Source of the DNA: an uncultured Thalassotalea sp.
Lineage (GTDB): Bacteria > Pseudomonadota > Gammaproteobacteria > Enterobacterales > Alteromonadaceae
Assembly: GCA_947492575.1 (NCBI GenBank)
Contig: CANLNK010000004.1
Location: forward strand, 297,194 to 361,193
Reading direction: 5' to 3'
Length of the DNA: 64,000 nt
Numbering within the stretch: the stretch's first letter is position 1; every line of letters begins with the position of its first letter. Shown here piece after piece: positions 1 to 10,884 of this stretch. The notes beneath the pieces were generated by a model. That model ran no database searches. It had not been told where the DNA came from and saw only the letters and a list, made by a program, of their open reading frames with translations. Both the position numbers and the translations under genes were made by a program.

Positions 1-786
1 GGAATTGTCGTCGCTTGCAGACAAAAAGCTAACACCACTACCGTCATCTAATAGCACTCGACAGCCCAGCTTTTTCTCAAAAAATTGCCATGCACTAATA
101 GAAGCTGTAGACAGTTTTCGTAATACGCGAAGTACAACAGTTGTTTGTTGCCCAGAAATAACTTCAATATGCCCTAACGCTTCAGCTTGATTTGCCTCAG
201 ATAGCGTTTCTCTTATCAGCGAAAATACGTCATCAAAAACAGGCAGTAAAGTCTTACATTCATTAATATCTGTTAAGGTATTTGAAGACTTTTTTCTGAA
301 ACCAACAATCGCTTGGCCTAGTTTATTGTACTGAATCCCAATACGTGCCTTACGCCTATATTGCCATGGTTCTGCAGTTACTGGATTAGCCCAGTTAAGT
401 TCGCTGATACCTTGGCGAGAAAATAGCTCACCAACTTTTTGTTGCTTGAAACTCAGCTGTCCCTCATGTGATAAATGCTGTAAATCACAGCCGCCACATT
501 GGTAATAGTGCTGACACTTGGGTTTGACCCTATCTTTCGAAACGTTGGTAACTTTTTGCGCTTTCGCTCTAATGAGTTTACTGTTTTGTTCCAATACTTT
601 AGCCGCAACTTTTTCCCCCACCAGGCTATTTTCAACAAACACTGACTTCTTTTGATATCTTCCGACGCCTACGCCATTAATATCAAGGCGACCTATTTCA
701 AGGCTAATCACTTTACCAACTAAATTGGCGTTAGTAGGTCCCTTGCCCTGCCCTGTCGATTTAACACCTTTGAAAATTTTTGCCAT
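1..786 (-). CDS. rlmD: 23S rRNA (uracil-5-)-methyltransferase RlmD, N-terminal part (gene runs off the left edge)
   Basis: SAM-dependent enzyme that makes 5-methyluridine in 23S rRNA (U1939 in E. coli). The visible 262 codons start at ATG 786-784 and are still open at base 1, so about 60% of a ~440-residue protein is present. An N-terminal basic stretch is followed by a TRAM-like segment (VGKVISLEIGRLDINGVGVG), then the iron-sulphur cysteines in CQHYYQCGGCDLQHL, as in RumA/RlmD. The methyltransferase motifs with the catalytic Cys lie outside the window. It is divergent from barA, the same arrangement as in E. coli. A plus-strand reading of this segment is only a shadow. Confidence 0.93.
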   Translation of the reverse strand, partial: MAKIFKGVKSTGQGKGPTNANLVGKVISLEIGRLDINGVGVGRYQKKSVFVENSLVGEKVAAKVLEQNSKLIRAKAQKVTNVSKDRVKPKCQHYYQCGGCDLQHLSHEGQLSFKQQKVGELFSRQGISELNWANPVTAEPWQYRRKARIGIQYNKLGQAIVGFRKKSSNTLTDINECKTLLPVFDDVFSLIRETLSEANQAEALGHIEVISGQQTTVVLRVLRKLSTASISAWQFFEKKLGCRVLLDDGSGVSFLSASDDNS

Positions 787-886
787 AAAGCTAAGCCTCA
801 ACAGAAAAGTTCGCTACAAATTTGTATGGCGATATGCCATCATAGCAATAGAAACAAAGGATTTTACACTAAAGCCACGCGGAAAA

Positions 887-3670
887 ATGCAGAAAATAAG
901 TCTTAAAGACTGGGTTGTATTACTTACCATTGTACCGACGACATTTATCGGCCTAGGTATCGGTGGTTACTTTTCCTATAACCGCTACGTTGAGCTCGAC
1001 AGTGTTCTAGGCGTTCGCGCACAAAGTATCCTTGAACCTATTGCTATTGTCGCAGTTGACCCTATTCTGGAAAAAGATCGAGAAATTCTACGTAGGCTTA
1101 TTGGCACTGTTCATCGAAACCATTCCGATATCATAAAAAACATCACCATCTTCACTGCCGACAATCAAATCTTCGTTACCAGTGCTTATCACGGTGATAT
1201 CGGTTTGATGCGCCTCAAACCAGGTCAAGTCATGCCCGCGCAAACAGCTGTTGAGGAATCGGGAAAGTATTCAATATTTCGCACCCCAATTTTTAATGAA
1301 AGACAGCAACTCACGCCCCGCAGTATTTATGACAACGCTCTCGGCTATATCACTATTCAAGTGGACCGCAACCAAGTTGGCTTTCAACAACAAAGCCAAC
1401 TAATTATTGCGTTAGCCATCGTCTTCTTTGGTTCGCTAATAAGTGCCATCTTCGCACTAAGAATGATTAAGAACGTAACAAGGCCCGTAAACTCGATGGT
1501 ACAAGCGGTAGACCGTATTCGTGAGGGCAAGCTCGAAAGCAGGGTAAGCGGACAATTGATTGGTGAGCTTAACTTCTTGAAAAATGGTATTAACGCGATG
1601 GCACAAAGCCTTGGTGATTACCATGATGAAATGCAACGAAGTGTCGACCAAGCGACTGTCGACTTACGCGAAAGTTTAGAGCAGTTCGAAATACAAAACG
1701 TTGAACTTGATATTGCCAAAAGAAAAGCGCAAGAAGCCAACAAAGTTAAGTCAGAATTCTTAGCCAATATGAGTCACGAGTTACGGACACCGCTTAATGG
1801 TGTCATTGGCTTTACCCGTCAGGTGTTAAAGACACCGCTGACAGAAACACAACGTGACTACCTTCAAACCATTGAGCGCTCAGCAAACAACTTATTGGCA
1901 ATCATCAATGATATTCTAGATTTCTCAAAACTCGACGCTGGTAAAATGGTCATTGAAAATATTCCATTTGCACTGCGCGAATCGCTCGAAGAAACATTGA
2001 CACTATTAGCACCAAGTGCCCATAAGAAGAATATCGAACTGTCGCTTCGTATCGCTCAACACTTACCCGACTCATTAATCGGCGATGCGATGAGAATTAA
2101 GCAGGTTCTCATCAACTTAGCCAACAACGCGATCAAATTCACAGAAAAAGGCTCTGTATGTATTGACGTTGATACTGAAAGATTGGAAAACAACAGCGCA
2201 GTATTTAAAGTCACCGTTGTTGATACAGGTATCGGGATGAATAGCGAGCAGCAGCAAACTATCTTCGAGGCCTTTGGACAAGCAGACAAGAGTGTTACTC
2301 GCCTTTATGGCGGTACAGGGCTTGGCTTAGTTATTTCGCAACGGCTAGCAAGAGAAATGAAGGGCGACATTGGATTTATCAGTGAAGAGCGCCGAGGCTC
2401 AACATTCTGGTTTAACTTCGAATGTGAGATCAACCCAGTCTCCCTTACACAACCAATCCAAGTGAATGAGCTTGCCGATAAATCGGTATTATATCTAGAG
2501 CCTCATACCCACGGACGAATAGCGACCAGCGATATACTGTCCAGCTGGCAAATGACTGTTATGCCTGTTGAAAGCTTAGCTGAACTAAGCAACGCGATAG
2601 AACAACAAGATAGTTACGATTATGCACTCATAAGCCACGATGTAACACCTGCATCACTTGCTGATCTAAAAGCACTGATAAACACACTTAAAGAAAAAGT
2701 CGGCTCAGTACACTTAGCGATTAATAGTAATTCACCTAATTTACAAGAAGCCCTTATTGCAAGTGGAGCCGCTAGTTGTCTAAGTAAACCGATTACACCA
2801 GCAAGACTTGCTAAGGCCTTGTTGCCAGCGGATAACGCACCTCTTGCAATTACCTCACAGACAGTTGATCACAAGGTGCCTATTAAAGTCCTCGCAGTGG
2901 ACGACAACGACGCAAACCTAAAATTAATCAAAGCACTGTTATCAGAGCAGGTACAGGAAGTGATTACTGCGAGTAATGGCGAAGAAGCCCTGACGCTTTG
3001 TAAAAGTGAGAAATTCGCGTTGATCTTTATGGATATTCAGATGCCAGTGATGGATGGTGTAACGGCCTTAGGTCATATCAAATCCAGTACTTTTAACGAT
3101 CAAACACCTATTATTGCAGTGACAGCGCATGCTCTTAGTGGTGAGAAAGAAAAACTTCTCACCGAAGGTTTTAGCTCTTACATGACAAAACCAATCGATG
3201 AGACCATGCTGAAGCACACTATCTACGAATATTGTGACTTAGAGTTGCTGAGTGCACCGACGATTGCAGAACAATTTGTAGCCGTTAGCAAAACCATCGA
3301 CATACAAGCAGAAGCTATCGACTGGCAACTTGCCTTGTCTCGCACGGGGAATAAAGTACACCTAGCAAAGGACATGCTATCAGGACTAGTGAAAAGCTTG
3401 CCAGAGTTAAAACATCAAATAGAAGATGCAATTACCTGCCAAGACAATGAACAAGCGCAAATGCTGATACACAAGCTCAATGGAGCATGTTGTTACACTG
3501 GAGTGCCAGCTTTAGGCAAGGTTGCACAGCAAATTGAAACCCAGCTAAAACAACAACATACGTTGGATGATTTAGAGCCAGAATTTTTTGAATTGTTTGA
3601 GCGAATAGAGTGTGTACTCGAAGAGGCGCCAAGAGTCATTAATGACGTAGAAATGCTCGAAGATGTGTAA
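887..3670 (+). CDS. barA: Tripartite hybrid sensor histidine kinase BarA
   Basis: Inner-membrane sensor that in relatives phosphorylates UvrY/GacA (carbon storage, Csr small RNAs). The ATG at 887 gives 927 residues, near the 918 of E. coli BarA; an upstream in-frame ATG at 725 would run into rlmD and is not used. Order: cytoplasmic start, TM (DWVVLLTIVPTTFIG), periplasmic part, second TM (LIIALAIVFFGSLIS), HAMP, HisKA with SHELRTPLNG (His297), HATPase with DTGIGM and GGTGLGL, a degenerate middle receiver, a canonical receiver (AVDDNDAN, Asp716 in FMDIQMPVMDG) and a C-terminal HPt (His862 in IHKLNGACCYTG). All phosphorelay residues are present. It is divergent from rlmD and has no partner regulator in the window. 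Confidence 0.95.
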   Translation: MQKISLKDWVVLLTIVPTTFIGLGIGGYFSYNRYVELDSVLGVRAQSILEPIAIVAVDPILEKDREILRRLIGTVHRNHSDIIKNITIFTADNQIFVTSAYHGDIGLMRLKPGQVMPAQTAVEESGKYSIFRTPIFNERQQLTPRSIYDNALGYITIQVDRNQVGFQQQSQLIIALAIVFFGSLISAIFALRMIKNVTRPVNSMVQAVDRIREGKLESRVSGQLIGELNFLKNGINAMAQSLGDYHDEMQRSVDQATVDLRESLEQFEIQNVELDIAKRKAQEANKVKSEFLANMSHELRTPLNGVIGFTRQVLKTPLTETQRDYLQTIERSANNLLAIINDILDFSKLDAGKMVIENIPFALRESLEETLTLLAPSAHKKNIELSLRIAQHLPDSLIGDAMRIKQVLINLANNAIKFTEKGSVCIDVDTERLENNSAVFKVTVVDTGIGMNSEQQQTIFEAFGQADKSVTRLYGGTGLGLVISQRLAREMKGDIGFISEERRGSTFWFNFECEINPVSLTQPIQVNELADKSVLYLEPHTHGRIATSDILSSWQMTVMPVESLAELSNAIEQQDSYDYALISHDVTPASLADLKALINTLKEKVGSVHLAINSNSPNLQEALIASGAASCLSKPITPARLAKALLPADNAPLAITSQTVDHKVPIKVLAVDDNDANLKLIKALLSEQVQEVITASNGEEALTLCKSEKFALIFMDIQMPVMDGVTALGHIKSSTFNDQTPIIAVTAHALSGEKEKLLTEGFSSYMTKPIDETMLKHTIYEYCDLELLSAPTIAEQFVAVSKTIDIQAEAIDWQLALSRTGNKVHLAKDMLSGLVKSLPELKHQIEDAITCQDNEQAQMLIHKLNGACCYTGVPALGKVAQQIETQLKQQHTLDDLEPEFFELFERIECVLEEAPRVINDVEMLEDV

Positions 3671-3684
3671 CCGTTGTCACTAAG

Positions 3685-3951
3685 TTAATCGCGAATAACA
3701 ATATCTGGAGATGTGTCTATATCGCCCTCTTCTGAGATTGTTGCGATACCTCCATTACAGGTAAGCACAGCTAATCTCCCGGCCTCACTGCTACGCACAA
3801 ACTGGAGCTCATAACCAAACTTTCCTAAACTACTCGCAGAGAACTTTTGTGCCAAAGACAACTTTGACCACCAAACTGAGTGCTCTGGCTGAACGCCACG
3901 CCTTTCTATTAATGCCTTTCTTTCCGCTTGCATAACTACAACCTTTTTCAA
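3685..3951 (-). CDS. Small hypothetical protein (88 aa)
   Basis: Not recognised. The ORF has a coherent composition (start MKKVVVMQAERKALIERR, end SPDIVIRD) and no TM or signal peptide. A second possible start is the internal Met at residue 7. It sits tail-to-tail with barA, 14 bases from its stop. The sequence looks like a compact soluble alpha/beta protein with WWSKLSLAQKF and a C-terminal acidic stretch (SEEGDIDTSPD). No motif for function is visible. Confidence 0.6.
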   Translation of the reverse strand: MKKVVVMQAERKALIERRGVQPEHSVWWSKLSLAQKFSASSLGKFGYELQFVRSSEAGRLAVLTCNGGIATISEEGDIDTSPDIVIRD

Positions 3952-4110
3952 ACTGTCAGAATGCCTAATTAAAGTATAACTGATGAATAAATGTTCACCA
4001 GTTACAAAGCTTAGTTTTGTTTGATTTTACGTAGATCTTGTTGAAACGGTTTAACTTTTAAATCTAAAAGTCGCTATAAAACCGATTGAGTTTGAAGAGA
4101 TACTGTCTTG

Positions 4111-4136
4111 GTTGATGTCATAGCTATAACATCAAC
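4111..4136. repeat. 26-bp near-perfect palindrome
   Basis: Half-sites gttgatgtcatag and ctataacatcaac are inverted repeats with one mismatch and no spacer. It lies in the 213-bp gap between acpS and the 88-aa ORF, 29 bases past the acpS stop. There is no T-run on either side, so it is not a standard terminator. It could be a protein binding site or an mRNA 3' end. Confidence 0.5.
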
Positions 4137-4164
4137 TAATAAGAAGAAGAGGTGCTTATTAAGT

Positions 4165-4548
4165 CTATCTCTTGGATAAAACAACAAACGCTAGAGCGTA
4201 ATGCTTCTCATCAGAAATAGAGATGTGCCAGTTATCTGCCCCTTTTTCCGAGGCTTTGGTCAATGCCACATCAGTCAGCATTAAATGTGGCGCGCCAAAT
4301 TCGTCATTATCGATATGAAAGTGCTGAAAAGAAACTCCAGCAGCAATGCCTGTACCTAACGACTTAGCAGCAGCCTCTTTGGCTGCCCAACGCTTAGCCA
4401 GAAAATGGTCGGGCTGGTTGTGTGCTTGGTATTGCTCAAGCTCTATAGGCGTTAGCACTCGCTGAGCTAATCGAGATTTTGCCCCCTCAGCCATTTGAGC
4501 GATACGGGATACTTCAACAATATCAGTACCAACGCCAACAACCGACAC
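4165..4548 (-). CDS. acpS: Holo-[acyl-carrier-protein] synthase AcpS
   Basis: Transfers the 4'-phosphopantetheine arm of CoA to apo-acyl carrier protein, activating it for fatty acid synthesis. 127 residues (E. coli 126). The N-terminal GVGTDIVEVSRI holds the metal-binding Asp and WAAKEAAAKSLGTG the conserved Glu/Lys region. The start is GTG: the last G of the pdxJ TAG stop is the first base of this GTG (overlap TAGTG), so translation is probably coupled. It is the last gene of the lepA-lepB-rnc-era-recO-pdxJ-acpS block, the common gammaproteobacterial order. Confidence 0.96.
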   Translation of the reverse strand: MSVVGVGTDIVEVSRIAQMAEGAKSRLAQRVLTPIELEQYQAHNQPDHFLAKRWAAKEAAAKSLGTGIAAGVSFQHFHIDNDEFGAPHLMLTDVALTKASEKGADNWHISISDEKHYALAFVVLSKR

Positions 4549-5279
4549 TAGGCTCTTGCCTCAAGCATCAGGCGTTTCATATCGCGTGTTGCCTTTTCTA
4601 ATCCATCAATAGCCGCTCGAGCGATAATTGCATGGCCAATATTCAGCTCAATAATTTCAGGGATAGCAGCGATAGGTTTTACATTATGGTAATGAAGACC
4701 ATGGCCAGCATTAACCTTTAACCCAATACTAGCCGCATATTCAATACCTTTAGTTAGACGCTCAAGCTCTTCTGCTTGTGCTTCTTCTGACTCTGCTTCA
4801 GCGTACTGGCCCGTATGAATTTCAATATATGGGGCACCTGCGGCTTTTGCTGCGTCGATTTGTTCTGTCTCTGCATCAATGAACAAACTTACTAAAATGT
4901 TTTCATCAGCCAGCCTTGTTGTCGCTGCGGTTATTTTTTCTAACTGCCCTGCGACATCTAAACCACCTTCGGTAGTCAACTCTTCCCGCTTCTCAGGCAC
5001 TAAACAGCAAAATACCGGCTTTACTTCACACGCAATATCTAGCATTTCATCGGTAACAGCCATCTCCAAATTCATACGTGTTTGCAGTGTCTCTTTCATT
5101 ACATAAACATCGCGATCTTGGATATGACGGCGGTCTTCTCTTAGATGGATAGTGATACCGTCAGCACCAGCATGTTCAGCCACGCTCGCCGCATGAACTG
5201 GATCTGGGTATGTTGTGCCACGCGCTTGACGCAATGTAGCAATGTGATCAACGTTAACGCCGAGTAAAATGTCCTTCAT
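4548..5279 (-). CDS. pdxJ: Pyridoxine 5'-phosphate synthase PdxJ
   Basis: Condenses 1-deoxyxylulose 5-phosphate with 3-amino-2-oxopropyl phosphate to pyridoxine 5'-phosphate (deoxyxylulose-dependent vitamin B6 synthesis). Start ATG 5279 chosen because [18 protein letters not shown] directly follows and the length (243 aa) equals E. coli PdxJ; the open frame extends 18 codons further but overlaps recO. Typical motifs include [16 protein letters not shown] and [11 protein letters not shown]. It follows the recO stop by 10 bases and overlaps acpS by one base. Confidence 0.97.
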   Translation of the reverse strand: MKDILLGVNVDHIATLRQARGTTYPDPVHAASVAEHAGADGITIHLREDRRHIQDRDVYVMKETLQTRMNLEMAVTDEMLDIACEVKPVFCCLVPEKREELTTEGGLDVAGQLEKITAATTRLADENILVSLFIDAETEQIDAAKAAGAPYIEIHTGQYAEAESEEAQAEELERLTKGIEYAASIGLKVNAGHGLHYHNVKPIAAIPEIIELNIGHAIIARAAIDGLEKATRDMKRLMLEARA

Positions 5280-5289
5280 AATTGTTATC

Positions 5290-5964
5290 TCACTTTTCAA
5301 ATAACTTACGGCTATTGAGAGGCTTATTACCAAGTAACTGATTAATCAATTGCCTCATTAATTGTTTTGCCGTTAACAACACTTGAGGGTTGTCGTAATG
5401 GGAATTACCTAAGCCGAGCAATAGTGATTTTTTATAACCTTGTGCTTCATTAGCAACCGAATAAAATCCTTGCTCAAAATCGAATGCGATAAAGTCGCTA
5501 GTGCACTGCGACACTTGAGAGAAATCTAGCGAAAGTCCCAACTCATCGAGCAAAGCCAATTCAAATTGGCGCAAAATAGGCTCTAAGTTATGTCCACTGG
5601 CTAACGCATTCAACGCAACTGAATAGCTTTCATATATGGCTGGAGCTGGCACAGCTTCAGGTAATAAACGCACCAGTAGCTCGTTGATATAAAAACCGCA
5701 ATAAAGCACCTGTCCATTAAGGACTAAGGACTTTGATGTCGCTTCAATTAAGGTAAGCGATTTTAATTGATGCTTACCTTTGAAACTGATGTTAAGGGGA
5801 ACAAAAGGTTGTAGTAGTGCTTTCTTATTCGACTTTTGCGTCTTTCCCGCGTATGCAACGGCTGCAACTTTTCCTTCATCTTGCGTTAAAAATTCAACCA
5901 AGACCTTATGCTCTTGGTATGGTCTACTATGAAGTAAATAAGCTGCCTGCTCTACGGGAAACAA
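5290..5964 (-). CDS. recO: DNA repair protein RecO
   Basis: RecFOR pathway mediator that helps load RecA on SSB-coated single strands and anneals strands. 224 residues, slightly shorter than E. coli (242). N-terminal OB-fold region ([31 protein letters not shown]) and a helical C-terminal half. The best start is TTG at 5964, eight bases after the era stop; the only codons between the era stop and it in this frame are GTT and GAA, and AGG in the era stop region could serve as a weak ribosome site. The rare start may keep expression low. Confidence 0.93.
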   Translation of the reverse strand: MFPVEQAAYLLHSRPYQEHKVLVEFLTQDEGKVAAVAYAGKTQKSNKKALLQPFVPLNISFKGKHQLKSLTLIEATSKSLVLNGQVLYCGFYINELLVRLLPEAVPAPAIYESYSVALNALASGHNLEPILRQFELALLDELGLSLDFSQVSQCTSDFIAFDFEQGFYSVANEAQGYKKSLLLGLGNSHYDNPQVLLTAKQLMRQLINQLLGNKPLNSRKLFEK

Positions 5965-5972
5965 TTCAACGC

Positions 5973-6884
5973 CTAGCCTGAGTAATCATCACCATAACCA
6001 AGGCTGCGAAGCGCACGTTCGTCATCAGCCCAACCAGATTTAACTTTCACCCAAGTTTCAAGAAACACTTGCTGCCCAAACAGCTCTTGCATATCACGAC
6101 GTGCTTCCTGACCAATCGTTTTCAATCTCTCACCTTTATTACCAATAACCATGCGCTTCTGGCTATTACGCTCAACAAGCACAAGCGCATTAATATGTAA
6201 TACGCCTTTTGCATCCTGTTTGAACTGTTCTATCTCAACCGTCGTTGAATAAGGTAACTCGTCACCTGTGAAACGCATTAGCTTTTCACGCATAATTTCT
6301 GACGCCATAAAACGGCTCGAGCGATCAGTAATGTAGTCTTCAGGGAACCAAAAATCACTCTCTGGTAATGCTTCAAAACACAGCGTTTTGATTTTCTCTA
6401 CATTGTCACCTTTCGATGCTGAAATAGGGACGATTTCTTTAAACTCGTGCATTGCTCCAAGTTTTTGTAAATGCGGCAGTAATGCTTCTTTATCCTGTAC
6501 ATTATCAATCTTGTTAATACAAAGAATACAAGGCACACCACTTTGCTTAATTTTCTTAAGTACTAACTCATCATCCGCAGTCCAATGTGTTCCTTCTACA
6601 AGGAATACAATGAGTTCAACTTCAGCAATAGAACTGCTCGCAGCTCTGTTCATTAATCGGTTAATCGCGCGCTTTTCTTCTGAATGTAAGCCCGGAGTAT
6701 CAACAAGTACCGCTTGGTGATTGTCTTCCGTTAATATACCTAGAATACGATGACGAGTCGTTTGTGGTTTACGTGATGTAATACTCACTTTTTGGCCAAG
6801 TAAGCTGTTTAGTAAAGTTGACTTACCGACATTAGGTCTGCCAACAATGGCAATTAGGCCACAATGAGGGTTAGTTGCTGTCAT
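5973..6884 (-). CDS. era: GTPase Era
   Basis: Essential Ras-like GTPase that binds the 3' end of 16S rRNA and checkpoints 30S assembly. 303 residues. G1 GRPNVGKS at 15-22, G3 DTPG at 62-65, G4 NKID at 123-126, then a C-terminal KH domain ([17 protein letters not shown]). The start overlaps the end of rnc by 14 bases, so the rnc-era pair is coupled as in E. coli; recO follows 8 bases after the stop. Confidence 0.98.
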   Translation of the reverse strand: MTATNPHCGLIAIVGRPNVGKSTLLNSLLGQKVSITSRKPQTTRHRILGILTEDNHQAVLVDTPGLHSEEKRAINRLMNRAASSSIAEVELIVFLVEGTHWTADDELVLKKIKQSGVPCILCINKIDNVQDKEALLPHLQKLGAMHEFKEIVPISASKGDNVEKIKTLCFEALPESDFWFPEDYITDRSSRFMASEIMREKLMRFTGDELPYSTTVEIEQFKQDAKGVLHINALVLVERNSQKRMVIGNKGERLKTIGQEARRDMQELFGQQVFLETWVKVKSGWADDERALRSLGYGDDYSG

Positions 6885-7566
6885 TGGTGATTATCTCCAA
6901 CACTTTTTCTGCTGCAGCTTGCTCAGCTTTACGGCGACTAGTTCCCTTAGTAACAATATCTTCAGCGGTAATGTCCGTACTGCACTTGACGGTAAATTCT
7001 TGATTGTGTGACTGACCTTTAATATCAATCACTTCGTAATTCGGTATTGCGATCTTCCTAGCCTGCAAATATTCCTGCAAACGTGTTTTCGGATCCTTTT
7101 GCGTGATACCGGGCTTAATTTCACTCAGACGAGGTGAGAACCACTTTAGCACTAACGTTTTACAATTCTCGATGTCTGAATCAAGGTAAATAGCGCCGAT
7201 GATCGCCTCGACAGCATCTTCAAGAATAGAGTCGCGTCGATGACCACCGCTCTTCTTCTCACCTGGCCCCAAGATAAGGTGCTCACCTAATTTAAAGTCT
7301 CGAGCCATTTCTGCCAACGTTACACCTCGAACTAAGCTTGAGCGCATGCGAGTTAGATCGCCTTCGCTCACTTTAGGAAACTGCTGAAAAAGCTGCTCAG
7401 CAATGACAAAACCAAGAATAGAATCCCCTAAGAACTCTAATCTTTCGTTGTGCTCACCTTTTGCACTGCGATGAGTAAGCGCCTGTAAGAGTATAGACTG
7501 CTGTTTGAACTGATAGCCTATTCGCTTGCTTAATCGCGCAAGCGCTTCTGGCGTATTTCTAATCAC
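6871..7566 (-). CDS. rnc: Ribonuclease III
   Basis: Double-strand-specific endoribonuclease that processes rRNA precursors and structured mRNAs. 231 residues: endonuclease domain with signature [13 protein letters not shown] (41-53) and acidic residues in [14 protein letters not shown], followed by a C-terminal dsRNA-binding domain ([11 protein letters not shown] ... [15 protein letters not shown]). The start is GTG 7566 and shares its first G with the lepB TAG stop, the same TAGTG coupling as at pdxJ/acpS. The lepB-rnc-era order is conserved. Confidence 0.97.
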   Translation of the reverse strand: MIRNTPEALARLSKRIGYQFKQQSILLQALTHRSAKGEHNERLEFLGDSILGFVIAEQLFQQFPKVSEGDLTRMRSSLVRGVTLAEMARDFKLGEHLILGPGEKKSGGHRRDSILEDAVEAIIGAIYLDSDIENCKTLVLKWFSPRLSEIKPGITQKDPKTRLQEYLQARKIAIPNYEVIDIKGQSHNQEFTVKCSTDITAEDIVTKGTSRRKAEQAAAEKVLEIITNDSN

Positions 7567-8498
7567 TACTCAATTCCACCGATACGAGAAAAACGAACCG
7601 ATGAAGGAATCCAGCTTGGCATCCAATCTGGTACCCAGCTGTCTCCACCGCGTTCAAACGCAAAACTCATCCAGATTGCGACAGCCTCACCAACTAGATT
7701 TTCTTCTGGTACAAAGCCCCAGAATCGACCATCTAAGCTGTTATCTCGGTTATCACCCATCACAAAATACTGCCCTTGTGGTACAACAAACTCATCACGT
7801 TGTGTCCCCGGCTGGCTGAAATAATGCGCAGTTCTTGGCAATGTATAAGTGTTCACTAAAATTTCGTGACGTTTATTTGGCATATTTGACGTAAATCGCG
7901 TTAACTCGCGACCGCCATCCATGTACTCGCCTTTAGCTTCAAAATCCTGAACAACTTGCTCAAACTCAGGGCATGCTGCATCAGTTGGTTGACAAGCAGG
8001 CTTAATATACAACGATTTATTGCGGTAGATAATGCGATCGCCTGGCACGCCGATAACACGCTTGATGTAATCGATACGTTCATCAACTGGGTACTTAAAT
8101 ACCACTATGTCGCCACGCTCTGGTAAACCAACATCCACAAACTTATTGCGAGCAACAGGGTCTTTTAGGCCGTAATTAAACTTATTCACCAAGATGAAGT
8201 CGCCATCAAGTAATGTTGGCATCATCGACCCAGAAGGTATTTGGAACGGTTCATAAAGGAATGAACGCAATACGAGTACAAATGCGATAACAGGGAAAAT
8301 TTGCACTGCAGTATCAACGAGTGCAGACGGTTCCTCAATTTTCGCTTTATCATCTTCTGATAGCTCAATATCGCTTTCCGCCATAGCGTCAGCAAGTTTG
8401 AGCTTGCGTTGTGGTGCTAAATAGAACTTATCAGCAACCCAAACAATACCGGTTACTAACGTAACAACAACAAGGAATAATGAAAAATAAACAGCCAT
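7566..8498 (-). CDS. lepB: Signal peptidase I
   Basis: Cleaves signal peptides from exported proteins at the periplasmic face of the inner membrane. 310 residues (E. coli 324). TM 1 near residues 3-21, a charged cytoplasmic loop, TM 2 at about 62-79, then the catalytic domain with Ser91 in [10 protein letters not shown] and Lys146 in [12 protein letters not shown]; the [14 protein letters not shown] box is intact. It lies 7 bases after lepA and overlaps rnc by one base. Confidence 0.97.
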   Translation of the reverse strand: MAVYFSLFLVVVTLVTGIVWVADKFYLAPQRKLKLADAMAESDIELSEDDKAKIEEPSALVDTAVQIFPVIAFVLVLRSFLYEPFQIPSGSMMPTLLDGDFILVNKFNYGLKDPVARNKFVDVGLPERGDIVVFKYPVDERIDYIKRVIGVPGDRIIYRNKSLYIKPACQPTDAACPEFEQVVQDFEAKGEYMDGGRELTRFTSNMPNKRHEILVNTYTLPRTAHYFSQPGTQRDEFVVPQGQYFVMGDNRDNSLDGRFWGFVPEENLVGEAVAIWMSFAFERGGDSWVPDWMPSWIPSSVRFSRIGGIE

Positions 8499-8505
8499 GA
8501 AGGTC

Positions 8506-10296
8506 CTAATTCTCTAATTTCAGTACGGCTAAGAACGCTTCTTGTGGTACTTCAACATTACCCACTTGCTTCATGCGTTTCTTACCTTCTTTTTGTTTTT
8601 GTAGTAGTTTCTTCTTACGACTTACGTCACCACCGTAACACTTCGCCGTCACGTTTTTACGTAACTGTTTGACAGTTGTACGAGCGATAATGTTGTTACC
8701 AATAGCAGCTTGAATCGCGATATCAAACATTTGGCGGTGAATAAGTTCACGTAATTTTTCAACTAACATGCGACCACGAGCTACTGAGTTACTGCGGTGA
8801 GTAATCATAGCTAGCGCATCAACGCGGTCACCATTGATCATGACATCCGCACGCACCATATCTGATGCTTCAAAGCGGATGAAGTGATAATCAAGTGATG
8901 CATAACCACGACTGGTCGACTTCAATTTGTCAAAGAAGTCCATTACGACTTCCGCCATCGGTAGCTCATAAGTTACGGCGACTTGGTTACCATGGTAAAT
9001 AATATCTTTCTGTACACCACGCTTTTCAATACACAGTGTAATCACGTTACCCAAATGCTCTTGCGGCACAAGAATGTTCGCTTGAACGATAGGCTCACGA
9101 ATTTCGGCAATTTCGTTCACTGGTGGTAAGTCTGCTGGGTTATCAACCGACAATACCTCTCCTTTTGTCGTTTCTACTTCGTAATTTACTGTTGGTGCCG
9201 TAGTGATAAGGTCTAGGTCGTACTCACGAGCTAAACGCTCCTGGATGATTTCCATGTGCAACATGCCAAGGAAGCCAACGCGGAAACCAAAGCCTAGTGC
9301 AGATGAGTTCTCTGGTTCGAAGAAAAGCGATGCGTCATTAAGGCTTAACTTGTTCAATGCGTCACGGAAGCTTTCATAGTCGTCAGAACTAATAGGGAAG
9401 ATACCCGCGTAAACCTGTGGTTGTGCTTTCTTAAAACCAGCAAGTGGCGCTTCAGCCTCTTTCTTATGAATGGTAATGGTATCACCTACCGGTGCACCGT
9501 GAATCTCTTTGATGCCCGCGATGATGAAGCCTACTTCACCGGTTTTTAATACGCCAGTCTCTGTCTGCTTAGGAGTGAAAATACCCACTTTATCAATGAT
9601 GTGAGTTTGGCCAGTTGACATAACAACCATTTTATCGCCTTTCTTCAATTCACCGTTCATAACACGAACTAGTGATACGACGCCTTGGTAGTTGTCGAAC
9701 CACGAATCGATGATAAGCGCTTGAAGATTTGCATTTGGATCACCTTCAGGCGCAGGGATATTCTCAACAATACACTCTAAAACGTCTTCAATACCGATAC
9801 CAGTCTTCGCTGAACACGCTACAGCACCTGTCGCATCAATACCGATAATATCTTCAATTTCTTCACAAACACGCTCTGGGTCGGCTTGTGGTAAATCAAT
9901 TTTGTTTAGAATTGGAAGAACTTCCAAGTCCATTTCAATAGCTGTGTAACAGTTAGCTACCGTTTGCGCTTCTACACCTTGGCCAGCATCAACAACTAAT
10001 AATGCACCTTCACAAGACGCAAGTGAACGTGACACTTCATAAGAAAAGTCAACGTGGCCCGGCGTATCGATGAAGTTAAGTTGGTAGATTTCACCATCTT
10101 TTGCCTTGTAATCGAGGGTTACTGATTGTGCCTTGATGGTAATGCCGCGCTCTTTTTCAAGGTCCATGTTATCCAAAACTTGCGCTTCCATCTCACGATC
10201 GGACAGACCACCACAATGCTGAATCAATCGATCTGATAATGTCGATTTACCGTGGTCAATGTGGGCAATAATGGAAAAATTTCGGATATGTTTCAT
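8506..10296 (-). CDS. lepA: Elongation factor 4 (LepA)
   Basis: Ribosome-associated translational GTPase implicated in initiation and ribosome back-translocation. 596 residues (E. coli 599). G1 AHIDHGKS at 11-18, G2 RGITIKAQ, G3 DTPGHVDF, G4 NKID; C-terminal LepA-specific domain with [19 protein letters not shown]. First gene of the lepA-lepB-rnc-era-recO-pdxJ-acpS block. The 113-bp gap to rseC upstream is presumably where its own promoter lies, but no convincing box was picked. Confidence 0.98.
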   Translation of the reverse strand: MKHIRNFSIIAHIDHGKSTLSDRLIQHCGGLSDREMEAQVLDNMDLEKERGITIKAQSVTLDYKAKDGEIYQLNFIDTPGHVDFSYEVSRSLASCEGALLVVDAGQGVEAQTVANCYTAIEMDLEVLPILNKIDLPQADPERVCEEIEDIIGIDATGAVACSAKTGIGIEDVLECIVENIPAPEGDPNANLQALIIDSWFDNYQGVVSLVRVMNGELKKGDKMVVMSTGQTHIIDKVGIFTPKQTETGVLKTGEVGFIIAGIKEIHGAPVGDTITIHKKEAEAPLAGFKKAQPQVYAGIFPISSDDYESFRDALNKLSLNDASLFFEPENSSALGFGFRVGFLGMLHMEIIQERLAREYDLDLITTAPTVNYEVETTKGEVLSVDNPADLPPVNEIAEIREPIVQANILVPQEHLGNVITLCIEKRGVQKDIIYHGNQVAVTYELPMAEVVMDFFDKLKSTSRGYASLDYHFIRFEASDMVRADVMINGDRVDALAMITHRSNSVARGRMLVEKLRELIHRQMFDIAIQAAIGNNIIARTTVKQLRKNVTAKCYGGDVSRKKKLLQKQKEGKKRMKQVGNVEVPQEAFLAVLKLEN

Positions 10297-10409
10297 AAAC
10301 TGAGATTGCTAAAAAGTGATTCAAAATTTGGAATGGCGAGATTTTAGCTAATTTACAGCGCTGGGGCTATATTTTGTTGCTAAATATCACGCCAATGGTG
10401 AATAAAGCA

Positions 10410-10871
10410 TCAAGCTAACTGACGAGAGTTAATCACTTTCTGCGTTATTTTTGGTTGCAATGCTTGATGGGCATCGCTTGATTCTAGTTGTGTTTTACTA
10501 ATTTTATAGCCGATAAAGGCACCTATTCCGCCAGCAAGCATTACCATAAGCTCGCTATTATAGAAACCTTGCGACATCAAATACTGAGCGCCGCCTGCAG
10601 TTACTATCAAACCCAACAGTGGCCACAAGTAGACTCGCCATGCAACAGACAGCATAGCTTCTTCTGGAATAGAAATTAACACTTCGTCGCCGACATCTAG
10701 CGACAAATCTGTCGCTATTTCCAAGGTCATTTTTTGCTGAGGAATAGCTTTTGCGACAATGCCTGTGCCACAGTTGTCAACTTGCTGACAACTGCTGCAG
10801 GTAGATTTAACAAGACTTTGCACAACTACGTGTTGGTCATGCACTGAAATGACTTTTGCCAATTCTTCCAA
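10410..10871 (-). CDS. rseC: SoxR-reducing system / sigma-E regulator RseC
   Basis: Inner-membrane protein of the RseC/MucC family. Cysteines in CSSCQQVDNCG match the family's N-terminal cluster (CSSCxxxxxCG). Two TM helices follow (YLWPLLGLIVTAGGA, ELMVMLAGGIGAFIGY), then a cytoplasmic tail. I place the start at TTG 10871 because GAGG lies 7 bases upstream and the result (MEELAKVIS) aligns with E. coli MIKEWATVVS; another TTG at 10877 is only one base after GAGG. 153 residues. Fourth gene of rpoE-rseABC. Confidence 0.9.
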   Translation of the reverse strand: MEELAKVISVHDQHVVVQSLVKSTCSSCQQVDNCGTGIVAKAIPQQKMTLEIATDLSLDVGDEVLISIPEEAMLSVAWRVYLWPLLGLIVTAGGAQYLMSQGFYNSELMVMLAGGIGAFIGYKISKTQLESSDAHQALQPKITQKVINSRQLA

Positions 10872-10884
10872 GGACAAACCTCGA

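Noticed and set aside
5..190. 61-codon plus-strand ORF at the left edge
   Set aside because: It is antisense to the rlmD coding sequence.
725..886. Earlier ATG for barA
   Set aside because: It would overlap the rlmD start by 62 bases and add 54 residues not found in BarA proteins.
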